DNA of 30,623 bases, taken from positions 1 through 30,623 of the forward strand of contig CAJTUD010000032.1 in assembly GCA_910579725.1 (NCBI GenBank), in the 5' to 3' direction. Made by a program: the position numbers and the translations under genes. Every line of letters begins with the position of its first letter. Within the stretch, counting starts at the first letter, position 1. The notes beneath the pieces are model-generated. The model was not told where the DNA came from. It was given only the letters and a program-made list of their open reading frames with translations, and ran no database searches. Below, piece after piece: positions 23,128 through 30,623 of this stretch. Origin of the DNA: an uncultured Oscillospiraceae bacterium (GTDB taxonomy: Bacteria > Bacillota > Clostridia > Oscillospirales > Oscillospiraceae).

Positions 23128-23164
23128 CACACATAAAATTTTATTATTTGGGAGGCTACCTATC

Positions 23165-23518
23165 ATGAATCATCTGATGAAAAAAGTATTTGCCCTTGCC
23201 GGAGCCCTGATTTTGACGCTGGCCCTGACGGCCCCTGCCTGGGCTGCCGCTCCGGAGGAGGCCCATCCCGCCGGGGAGCAGACGGAGGAGAGCTCTCTGG
23301 GACTGAAGGCCGTTGCTGCAGGTATCGCTATCGGCATTGCCGCCGCCGGCGGTGCGGTAGGCATGGGGCTGGCTACCGCAAAGTCCGCCGAGGGCATTGC
23401 CCGCCAGCCGGAGGCCGAGGGCAAAATCCGTACCACCCTGATGCTTGGTCTGGTTTTTATTGAGACCGCCATCATCTACGCCCTGCTGGTGGTTATCCTT
23501 ATCATCTTTGTGTTGTAA
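23165..23518 (+). CDS. atpE: F-type ATP synthase subunit c with signal-like N-terminus
   Basis: The 117-aa subunit c is longer than the usual 75-90 aa because it begins with a signal-peptide-like segment (MNHLMKKVFALAG... to AWA at residue 27) and then an acidic linker (EEAHPAGEQTEESS). The two-helix hairpin follows: a Gly/Ala-rich helix 1 (48-72), the polar loop A-R-Q-P (79-82), and helix 2 with the ion-binding carboxylate Glu100. Around it, Thr101 and Tyr105 match positions of the sodium-binding motif, but the helix-1 position that is Gln in sodium-type rings is Met67. Proton coupling is therefore more likely, though not certain. GGGAGG is well spaced before the ATG. Confidence 0.93.
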   Translation: MNHLMKKVFALAGALILTLALTAPAWAAAPEEAHPAGEQTEESSLGLKAVAAGIAIGIAAAGGAVGMGLATAKSAEGIARQPEAEGKIRTTLMLGLVFIETAIIYALLVVILIIFVL

Positions 23519-23532
23519 GGCAGGTGGAAGTA

Positions 23533-24018
23533 ATGCCGTTGAATATCGACCTGCAGCAGATCCTGCTGCACTGGATGAATCTGGCTATTCTGGTAGGCGG
23601 GCTTTACTTCATCCTTTTCAAGCCCGTCAAGCAGTTTATAGAAAAACGGGAGGCCCATTACCGGGAGCGGGACGAGCAGGCCCAGGCTAAGCTGGCGGAG
23701 GCGGAGCGAATCAAATCGGAATATCAGGCAAAACTGGACGGCGCCGATGAGGAAATCCGACAGTCCCGGGCCAAGGTGCAGCTGGCGGTTCAGCAAACCG
23801 CCGAGGAACAGCTCAACCAGGCCAAGGCTCAGGCCCAGCAGATTCTCACTCACGCCCGGGCGGAGGCGGAGCATGACCGGGAGGAGATCCTCCATTCCTC
23901 CCAGCGAGAGCTGCGCCGTCTGGCGGCGGAAGCTACCAAGAAGCTGGCTCTGCAAAGCGATCCCTTTGATCAATTTCTGGATTTAGCGGAGGAGGGCGGC
24001 AAGAATGAGGACCGCTAG
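23533..24018 (+). CDS. atpF: F-type ATP synthase subunit b
   Basis: The 161-aa subunit b forms the peripheral stalk. It has one N-terminal membrane helix (about 8-30, ILLHWMNLAILVGGLYFILF), the FKPVKQFIEKRE hinge, and a long coiled coil rich in Glu, Lys and Gln to about residue 145. It ends DPFDQFLDLAEEGGKNEDR. Length is normal for b alone, so it does not carry any delta domain. ATG at 23533 is preferred over GTG at 23524 because AGGTGG lies 5 nt before it. Its end overlaps the start of the delta-alpha fusion by 14 nt, leaving no room for a separate delta gene. Confidence 0.92.
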   Translation: MPLNIDLQQILLHWMNLAILVGGLYFILFKPVKQFIEKREAHYRERDEQAQAKLAEAERIKSEYQAKLDGADEEIRQSRAKVQLAVQQTAEEQLNQAKAQAQQILTHARAEAEHDREEILHSSQRELRRLAAEATKKLALQSDPFDQFLDLAEEGGKNEDR

Positions 24019-25756
24019 AGGCCGCCTGACGGCGGAACTGCGCAGTGCCCGGGAGCCAACTCAGGCCCAGCTCCAGCGGTTTTCAGACTTCCTTACCCGG
24101 ACCTACCAGCGCAAGGTACCCCTCCGCTGGGAGCAGGACGACGCGCTACGCTCCGGTTTCCGGCTCCAGGTGGGGTCCGACGTATACGACTGGACACTGG
24201 ACGGCCGGGTCAGGCAGTTCACCGATTATCTCCGCCAGCTCCAACCGGGAAACGACGATCTGCTGCCTCTGATGCGTCAGGCTGCCGCAGACTGGTCGCT
24301 GTCGGTCGTGCCGGAGGAAATTGGTACGGTGCTGACGGTGGACAGCGAGATTGCCACCGTGGGCGGACTGGATCACGCGCAGTATGGCGAAATTCTGGTT
24401 TTTGCTTCCGGCGTCAAAGGGATGGTGCAGGACCTCCGCCGGGGTGAGCTGAGCTGCATTATTTTCGGCGACAGCGAGGAGATCAGCGCCGGCAGCATGG
24501 TCCGCCGCACGCTGAAGACCGCCGGCATGCCGGTAGGCGACGCCTTTTTGGGTCGGGTGGTGGACGCACTGGGGGTTCCCGTGGACGGCAAAGGACACGT
24601 GCACGCGGAGAGCCGCCGTCCCATTGAAGCGCCTGCTCCCGGTATTCTGGAGCGCCAGCCGGTGAACACCCCGATGGAAACAGGGCTTCTTACCATTGAT
24701 TCCATGTTCCCCATCGGCCGGGGCCAGAGAGAGCTTATCATCGGCGACCGCCAGACGGGCAAGACCGCCATCGCCCTGGACACCATTCTCAACCAGAAGG
24801 GCAAGGGGGTGGTGTGTATTTATGTTGCCATCGGGCAGAAAACCAGCTCTGTGGCCCAGCTGGTGGAAAATTTGAACCGCCGGGGCGCTATGGAGTATAC
24901 CGCCGTCGTCAGTGCGCCGGCGGGAGCTTCCGCCGCCTTGCAGTATATCGCGCCTTACGCAGGGTGCGCTCTGGGCGAGTATTTCATGTATCAGGGGCAG
25001 GATGTGCTTATCGTCTATGACGATCTGAGCAAACACGCTATCGCTTACCGGGCGCTGAGCCTGTTGCTGGAGCGTTCCCCGGGACGGGAGGCCTATCCCG
25101 GCGACGTATTCTATCTCCACTCCCGGCTCCTGGAGCGGGCGGCGCATCTGTCCGACGAGCTGGGAGGCGGCAGCATGACCGCCCTGCCTATTGTGGAGAC
25201 ACAGGCGGGCGACGTGTCTGCCTACATCCCCACCAACATTATCTCCATTACAGACGGACAGATCTTTCTGGAGACCGATCTGTTCTTCTCTGGCCAGCGG
25301 CCCGCCGTCAACGTAGGCCTGTCCGTATCCCGGGTAGGCGGTGATGCCCAGACCAGAGCCATGAAATCTGCGGCAGGCGCCATCCGTCTGGAGCTGGCGC
25401 AGTACCGGGAGATGGAGGTCTTCACTCAGTTCTCCAGCGATCTGGATGAGGCCACCAAAAGGCAGTTGTCTTATGGCCAGGGGCTGATGCGGCTGCTGCG
25501 CCAGGGGCAGTACGCCCCCTTCTCCCAGCATCAGCAGGTGGTCACCCTGATCGCTGCGCTGAACCATGTGATGCAGGAAGTTCCCCTGGACGGGATGGAC
25601 ACCTTCCGCCGGGAGCTGCTGGCCTTTGTGGAGGAGCAGGCCCCGGATCTCTGCCGCCGGATCGATGCCACCGGGCTGCTCTCCGACGGGGACCGGGAGG
25701 ATATTCTCAGGCTGGCCGGGGAATTCCTGACGGTGTCCGGAAAGCTCGGAGGCTGA
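24005..25756 (+). CDS. atpA: Fusion of ATP synthase delta C-terminal domain to subunit alpha
   Basis: The 583-aa protein is subunit alpha with about 75 extra N-terminal residues. Residues about 8-72 match the C-terminal half of delta/OSCP: S-A-R-E-P-T-Q-A-Q-L-Q-R-F, Q-R-K-V-P-L, SGFRLQVGSDVYDWTLDGRV. The delta N-terminal six-helix domain is absent. A short helix (about 80-95) replaces alpha's own N-terminal tail, and the alpha beta-barrel starts near EEIGTVLTVDSEIATVGG (101). The nucleotide-binding domain is intact (Walker A GDRQTGKT about 246-253; SRVGGDAQ with the arginine finger). The frame is continuous, and an internal in-frame ATG at 24272 has no good Shine-Dalgarno, so the fusion should be the main product. 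Known delta links b to the top of alpha; here the link would be covalent. Confidence 0.93.
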   Translation: MRTARGRLTAELRSAREPTQAQLQRFSDFLTRTYQRKVPLRWEQDDALRSGFRLQVGSDVYDWTLDGRVRQFTDYLRQLQPGNDDLLPLMRQAAADWSLSVVPEEIGTVLTVDSEIATVGGLDHAQYGEILVFASGVKGMVQDLRRGELSCIIFGDSEEISAGSMVRRTLKTAGMPVGDAFLGRVVDALGVPVDGKGHVHAESRRPIEAPAPGILERQPVNTPMETGLLTIDSMFPIGRGQRELIIGDRQTGKTAIALDTILNQKGKGVVCIYVAIGQKTSSVAQLVENLNRRGAMEYTAVVSAPAGASAALQYIAPYAGCALGEYFMYQGQDVLIVYDDLSKHAIAYRALSLLLERSPGREAYPGDVFYLHSRLLERAAHLSDELGGGSMTALPIVETQAGDVSAYIPTNIISITDGQIFLETDLFFSGQRPAVNVGLSVSRVGGDAQTRAMKSAAGAIRLELAQYREMEVFTQFSSDLDEATKRQLSYGQGLMRLLRQGQYAPFSQHQQVVTLIAALNHVMQEVPLDGMDTFRRELLAFVEEQAPDLCRRIDATGLLSDGDREDILRLAGEFLTVSGKLGG

Positions 25757-25757
25757 C

Positions 25758-26663
25758 ATGGCCGGAACAAAGGAAATCAAAACCCACATTGAAAGCGTTC
25801 AGGAGACAAAGAAGATCACCAGCGCCATGTATCTCATCGCCTCCACCAAGCTGCGCAAAGCCCGGCAGGAGCTGGAGAATACCCGGCCCTATTTTGAGGC
25901 GCTGCGGGGCGAAATCAAGCGGATTTTTCGCACAGCGGGGGATGTGGACAGTCACTATTTCTACCGGGACGGCAACGATACCCGGAAAGGAGGGACTTAC
26001 GGCTGTCTGGTCATCACCGCAGACAAGGGACTGGCGGGCTCCTATAACCAAAACGCCATCCGGGAAGCCATGAAGCTGCTGGAGCATCATCCAGACACCA
26101 AGCTCTTTGTGGTGGGAGAGTACGGCCGCCGCTTTTTCAGCCAGCGGAACATCCCTATTGAGCACAGCTTCCTCTATACCGCCCAGAATCCCACTATGGC
26201 CCGGGCCAGAGAGATCAGCGCCCTGCTGCTGGACGGATTTGACCGGGGGGAGTGGAAAAAAATCTTCATTGTTTACACTGATATGGCCAGCGCCATGTCC
26301 TTTCAGGCCCGCTCCACCCGCCTGCTGCCCTTTCACCGGACCTATTTTGCCGACAATATCAAGCCCGAGGAGCCGGTGACGTCTCCCTTTGAGTTCCTGC
26401 CCAACGCCCGGGCGGTACTCAACAGCATGATGCCCAGTTATGTATCCGGCTTTATTTACAGCGCCCTGATCGACAGCTTCTGCTGCGAGCAGAATGCCCG
26501 CATGACGGCCATGGACAGCGCCAACCAGAACGCGGAAAAGCTGCTGGGAGAGCTGTCTCTGGAATTCAATCGAGTCCGTCAGGCGGCCATTACCCAGGAA
26601 ATCACCGAGGTTTCCGCCGGGGCCAGAGCCCAGCGGAAAAACCATCAAAAGAATGAGAGGTGA
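25758..26663 (+). CDS. atpG: F-type ATP synthase subunit gamma
   Basis: The 301-aa gamma subunit is the rotating central shaft. The N-terminal helix is recognisable in KEIKTHIESVQETKKITSAM, and the C-terminal helix in ARMTAMDSANQNAEKLLGEL. The central domain opens with CLVITADKGLAGSYNQN. Length is slightly above average, with a basic tail (RAQRKNHQKNER). It starts 1 nt after the alpha stop with GGAGG 5 nt before the ATG. Its stop overlaps the annotated upstream end of the beta frame. Confidence 0.95.
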   Translation: MAGTKEIKTHIESVQETKKITSAMYLIASTKLRKARQELENTRPYFEALRGEIKRIFRTAGDVDSHYFYRDGNDTRKGGTYGCLVITADKGLAGSYNQNAIREAMKLLEHHPDTKLFVVGEYGRRFFSQRNIPIEHSFLYTAQNPTMARAREISALLLDGFDRGEWKKIFIVYTDMASAMSFQARSTRLLPFHRTYFADNIKPEEPVTSPFEFLPNARAVLNSMMPSYVSGFIYSALIDSFCCEQNARMTAMDSANQNAEKLLGELSLEFNRVRQAAITQEITEVSAGARAQRKNHQKNER

Positions 26664-26668
26664 GGGAT

Positions 26669-28071
<1,403 letters not shown>

Positions 28072-28072
<1 letters not shown>

Positions 28073-28485
28073 TGGAGACCTTCCTGGTACACATTCTGGC
28101 GGCAGACAAAACCTTCTATGAAGGCCCCTGCGTAAGCTTGATCATTCCCACCAGCGACGGGGAGCAGAGCATCTGGGCCCACCACAGCAGCATGATCGCC
28201 GCTGTGCAGCCGGGGACGCTTCGCTATCAGATTCCCGGCGAGGAGCCCCGGATGGCTGCCGTCTCCCCCGGCATGGTGAAGGTGGAGCGCAACGAGGTTC
28301 TCGTTCTGGTGGACTCTGCCGAGCACCCGGAGGAAATTGACGAGGTTCGGGCGAAGCGGGAGGCTGATGAGGCCCGGGAAGCCCTCTTGCAGAAGAGGAG
28401 CCGTCAGGAGCATCAGATTGCGCAGGCCACCCTTGCCAGAGCGCTGAACCGGCTGCGGGTAAAAGCCAGAGGAGTGGAGCGTTGA
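28072..28485 (+). CDS. atpC: F-type ATP synthase subunit epsilon
   Basis: The 137-aa epsilon subunit has the N-terminal beta sandwich (residues 1-85, with FLVHILAADKTFYEGPC and the HHSSMIAAVQPG loop) and a C-terminal helical hairpin (about 90-137) that can inhibit ATP hydrolysis. The start ATG shares one base with the beta stop (TGATG). It is the last gene of the operon and is followed by a strong terminator. Length and order (beta then epsilon) are standard. Confidence 0.93.
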
Positions 28486-28517
28486 TCTGCCGCCTGTGAG
28501 ATGAAGCGCGGTCAGCC

Positions 28518-28555
28518 AAAATACGTCCAGTCACAATTGTGACCGGACGTATTTT
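28518..28555. terminator. Bidirectional terminator between atpC and the glycosyltransferase gene
   Basis: AAAATACGTCC (28518-28528) pairs with GGACGTATTTT (28545-28555), and GTCACAATTGTGAC forms the inner palindrome between single mismatched bases. A-rich and T-rich ends on both strands suit termination of the convergent atpC and glycosyltransferase transcripts. Confidence 0.87.
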
Positions 28556-28574
28556 AGCTTGCTGTGATATATTG

Positions 28575-29777
28575 TCAGGCGGCTTCTCTAACCTGCTGCT
28601 GCCCCCGGTGCGCCACCTGGTGCCAGGAGGTGCTGTCCCGGAACAGCGAGAGCACCTGAAGCGGCAGCCAGGATGCCATGAAGACCGGAAAGAGCAAAAT
28701 ACTTTTTGTCATGCCTTCAATCGCATAGCCTCCCAGCAGGCACAAGATCACACCCAGTCCCATACCGCCCACATAGTACAGCCCCAGACCGCAGAGCGCC
28801 GGAAGTAGCCCTCCTCCAGCGGCAATTCCCGCCAGAAGGCTCCATGCCAGCAGCAGGCCGGAAATCGCCTGGGTGAAAGGAGCCAGCAGGAACATGGTCA
28901 TGTCCCACCGGAGCATGGGGCGGGGAGAGGCGGTGCGCCACATGCCGCCCAAGGACTTGCGTCCCACCTGCATGACCCCGCTGCACCACCGGTAGCGCTG
29001 TCGCAGGGAAACCCGGAAACTGTTTGGCTCCTCGTCGTAGTTGACGGCATCGGGGACCCAGCAGACACGAAAGCCTGCCTGGGCACACTGGGCGGCAAAC
29101 TCCGCATCTTCGGCAATGGTAGTGGTGTTCCATCCGCCCAGAGCCTCCAGCACCTCCCGGCGGAAGGCGAAGCCGGTACCCACCAACTTGGCGGACAGGC
29201 CACAGGCCGCCCGGGGACGATTCCAGATCAGATCAAAAATTACATTATATAGCCCATAGCAGCCCGCAACGCCGGAGGCAGATGGGTTGCCCGCCCGGGT
29301 TCTGGATTTGCACACCATGGCTCCGGCAGCAAAGGCGTCGTTCATGTGAGCCAGATAATCCGGCTCCAGTACGTTGTCCGCGTCAAACACCAAGAAAGCG
29401 TCATAGTTTTTATCCCGCAGCTGGGCAAAGGCCTGATGCAGCGCGCCGCCCTTGCTGGACACAGGGGTCAGGCAGTGGAGAATCTCCGCTCCGGCGGCCC
29501 TAGCGGCGGCTTCGGTAAAATCGGTGCAATTGTTTGGTACCACATATATATCCCGCAGATCCTCCGGATAGGACTGACACCGGATGCTATAGATCAGGTT
29601 GCCGATGACCGCCTCCTCGTTCCGGGCGGCAACAACCACGGCGAAACGGGTCTGCGGCGCGGCCTTGGGCCAGCGGCGGCGGCGCACCAGAGCACAGACG
29701 GCAATCGCCGCGAAATAAATGGTAAAGACCTTCAGCGCAAGAGACAGCGCCAAGGGAAGAATATAGAGAAGGTTCAT
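28575..29777 (-). CDS. Membrane glycosyltransferase, family 2
   Basis: The 400-aa protein is a GT2 glycosyltransferase anchored in the membrane. One N-terminal helix (about 4-30) precedes the GT-A domain. Motifs are present in order: VVVAARNEE (nucleotide-sugar fold, about 47-55), D-A-D (132-134, metal binding), E-D (223-224, catalytic base region) and Q-x-x-R-W (260-264, QRYRW), the signature of processive polymer-forming enzymes. About four hydrophobic segments follow to the C-terminus. It probably makes an exopolysaccharide or cell-envelope polymer from UDP-sugars; the sugar is unknown. Start 29777 has AAAGGAG 7 nt upstream; upstream in-frame starts lie past the promoter. It is a single-gene unit. 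Confidence 0.92.
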   Translation of the reverse strand: MNLLYILPLALSLALKVFTIYFAAIAVCALVRRRRWPKAAPQTRFAVVVAARNEEAVIGNLIYSIRCQSYPEDLRDIYVVPNNCTDFTEAAARAAGAEILHCLTPVSSKGGALHQAFAQLRDKNYDAFLVFDADNVLEPDYLAHMNDAFAAGAMVCKSRTRAGNPSASGVAGCYGLYNVIFDLIWNRPRAACGLSAKLVGTGFAFRREVLEALGGWNTTTIAEDAEFAAQCAQAGFRVCWVPDAVNYDEEPNSFRVSLRQRYRWCSGVMQVGRKSLGGMWRTASPRPMLRWDMTMFLLAPFTQAISGLLLAWSLLAGIAAGGGLLPALCGLGLYYVGGMGLGVILCLLGGYAIEGMTKSILLFPVFMASWLPLQVLSLFRDSTSWHQVAHRGQQQVREAA

Positions 29778-29832
29778 GAAACGCTCCTTTCCGCTGCCTG
29801 CCCGGCAACTGACTACGTTGTAGGATAGACGT

Positions 29833-29860
29833 ATCATAGCAGAAAAAAATTAAAAACCAA
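29833..29860 (-). promoter_or_regulatory. Promoter of the glycosyltransferase gene (extended -10)
   Basis: On the minus strand TTGGTT (29860-29855) and TATGAT (29838-29833) are 16 nt apart, and TGC just before TATGAT gives an extended -10. Transcription would start near 29826, about 50 nt before the start codon. From 29861 to 30090 I see no gene: the sequence is AT-rich and without clear repeats. Confidence 0.6.
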
Positions 29861-30090
29861 GGAGCGGAAAGTTTAAGGATCATTTAACAAACAGATCTTA
29901 AAAGAATCTTAGAATTTTACCCGCATCCAGGACCGCCGGCAGGGTAAAACGCCCCTTCATAATCGAACAACTGACTGCAGTCTGTTCAGATTAGGTAAAG
30001 GCGTTCACTTTGTCTTTCATTGACAAAAAGATACAGCCTCATAACCATTACATTACAACAGCTTTTGCAATTTTCGGTTCTTTAAGTGTA

Positions 30091-30350
30091 TCAATGCTTT
30101 ACGACAATGACTTTTACACCATCTATCATCTCGATATCACGTTTGAACTCAACTTCGTTTTGAATTTCACCAAGATCATAAACAACGAATAACTGGTGTG
30201 GGTACATCTTTTGATATGCTGTAATATCAAGCGCTAATTTCTTCAATAACTTTCGATTTTCGCCCTGCTTGCAAAAGTTTTACTTCAATACATAAAACCG
30301 TATTTGACAAGGGTATAATAATATGAAACTCAAAAACAGATCCAACCTAC
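30091..30350 (-). pseudogene. Remnant of a PD-(D/E)XK nuclease-like gene, C-terminal end, frameshifted
   Basis: Read leftward, the DNA encodes a coherent C-terminus in two frames: GSVFEFHIIIPLSNTVLCIE then VKLLQAGRKSKVIEEIS, and, after a shift of one base near 30229, DITAYQKMYPHQLFVVYDLG and then EFKRDIEMIDGVKVIVVKH before a TGA stop. E-V-K at the start of the second block matches the ExK of a PD-(D/E)XK nuclease fold. One surplus base (AA instead of A at about 30229-30230) breaks the frame, and upstream of 30350 an in-frame stop and the terminator-like hairpin follow. The AT-rich composition differs strongly from the neighbours, which suggests an acquired gene. The plus-strand open frame 30010-30192 is its antisense shadow. 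Confidence 0.6.
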
Positions 30351-30353
30351 ATT

Positions 30354-30390
30354 AAAACGCCTCTAATGGGGGAACAAAAGAGGTGTTTTT
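30354..30390. terminator. Terminator-like hairpin in the AT-rich region
   Basis: AAAACGCCTCT (30354-30364) pairs with AGAGGTGTTTT (30379-30389), with one G-U pair, around a 14-nt loop and followed by T's. It lies at the broken end of the nuclease remnant, so it may mark a deletion junction or end an incoming transcript from the left. Confidence 0.55.
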
Positions 30391-30513
30391 CTATAGCTCG
30401 AAACGGAAAGGAGTGGTGCTCTATTAAAATTCAAATGGAAAGGGGGAATATTTTTCTGCTGGCCGAGCCGAGGGGCTTGACTTTTTTAATTCCATAAAAA
30501 AGGAGGTTTGCAC

Positions 30514-30623
30514 ATGGCAGACGAAAAATTGAACGTGAGCCCGGAGGAAAATCCCCAGCCCAGCTTGTTCGATGCTGGTCTGGAGGGTGCTCCTGCCCAG
30601 AACGTTCCCGCACCGGAGTCCCC
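30514..30623 (+). CDS. Start of an unrecognised gene, cut by the window edge
   Basis: An ATG at 30514 preceded by a very strong AAAAAGGAGG 7 nt upstream begins MADEKLNVSPEENPQPSLF and stays open to the window end (36 codons). The visible part is acidic and proline-rich, probably a disordered N-terminal extension. No domain can be named from this piece. GC content rises back to the level of the rest of the window exactly at this gene, so it likely belongs to the host chromosome. Confidence 0.75.
   Translation, partial: MADEKLNVSPEENPQPSLFDAGLEGAPAQNVPAPES

Noticed and set aside
24146..25789. 547-aa open frame opposite the delta-alpha fusion
   Set aside because: It is a shadow created by GC-rich codon bias; the plus strand encodes intact ATP synthase alpha.
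30010..30192. 60-aa plus-strand open frame in the AT-rich region
   Set aside because: It has no ribosome binding site and lies antisense to the nuclease remnant, whose minus-strand translation is far more protein-like.

Overview
The window looks like a chromosomal segment of a strictly anaerobic, GC-rich gut Firmicute, most likely of the Oscillospiraceae (Flavonifractor, Lawsonibacter or Oscillibacter type). This rests on gene content (UPF0210/ACT pair, DUF2161, XdhC-family protein, a seven-gene F-type ATP synthase operon), strong AAGGAGG-type ribosome binding sites, and GC-rich coding with frequent GTG/TTG starts. Species assignment is inference.

Layout. 301-1404: an SPFH/slipin protein (+), ending at a bidirectional terminator shared with the UPF0210 gene. 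1619-3366: an ACT-UPF0210 pair (-) split by a 104-bp MITE-like element. 3567-9472: seven tightly packed genes read leftward (nucleotidyltransferase-like, DUF1905, XdhC, IclR regulator, FAD-dependent oxidoreductase, 2-hydroxyacid dehydrogenase, DUF2161 nuclease-like). 9511-12137: an ABC-2 exporter (ATPase and two permeases) behind a strong extended -10 promoter and a ~200-nt structured leader. 12576-17967: a type III restriction-modification operon with a small membrane protein gene between mod and res, all three overlapping. 18043-19260: a secreted class-3 lipase, followed by a second MITE-like element and a long hairpin. 19883-20317 (-): a small helical protein. 20650-22098: a divergent tyrosine phenol-lyase-like PLP enzyme. 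22275-28485: ATP synthase operon atpB-E-F-(H')A-G-D-C. 28575-29777 (-): a membrane glycosyltransferase 2. 30091-30350 (-): an AT-rich, frameshifted nuclease remnant. 30514 onward: the start of an unrecognised gene cut by the window edge.

The most unusual object is the ATP synthase. There is no separate delta (OSCP) gene. Only the C-terminal half of delta is present, fused in frame to the N-terminus of alpha. Alpha is present three times per F1 and delta normally once, so the fusion raises a stoichiometry and peripheral-stalk question. The a and c subunits also begin with signal-peptide-like segments, and mature c would carry an acidic tail outside the membrane.

A second theme is two MITE-like elements, each flanked by a TTA direct repeat and each sitting on the stop codon of a gene. 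In both cases the duplicated target restores a stop codon; at the first site it also restores the next gene's Shine-Dalgarno. All family calls are from reading motifs by eye; no database search was run.
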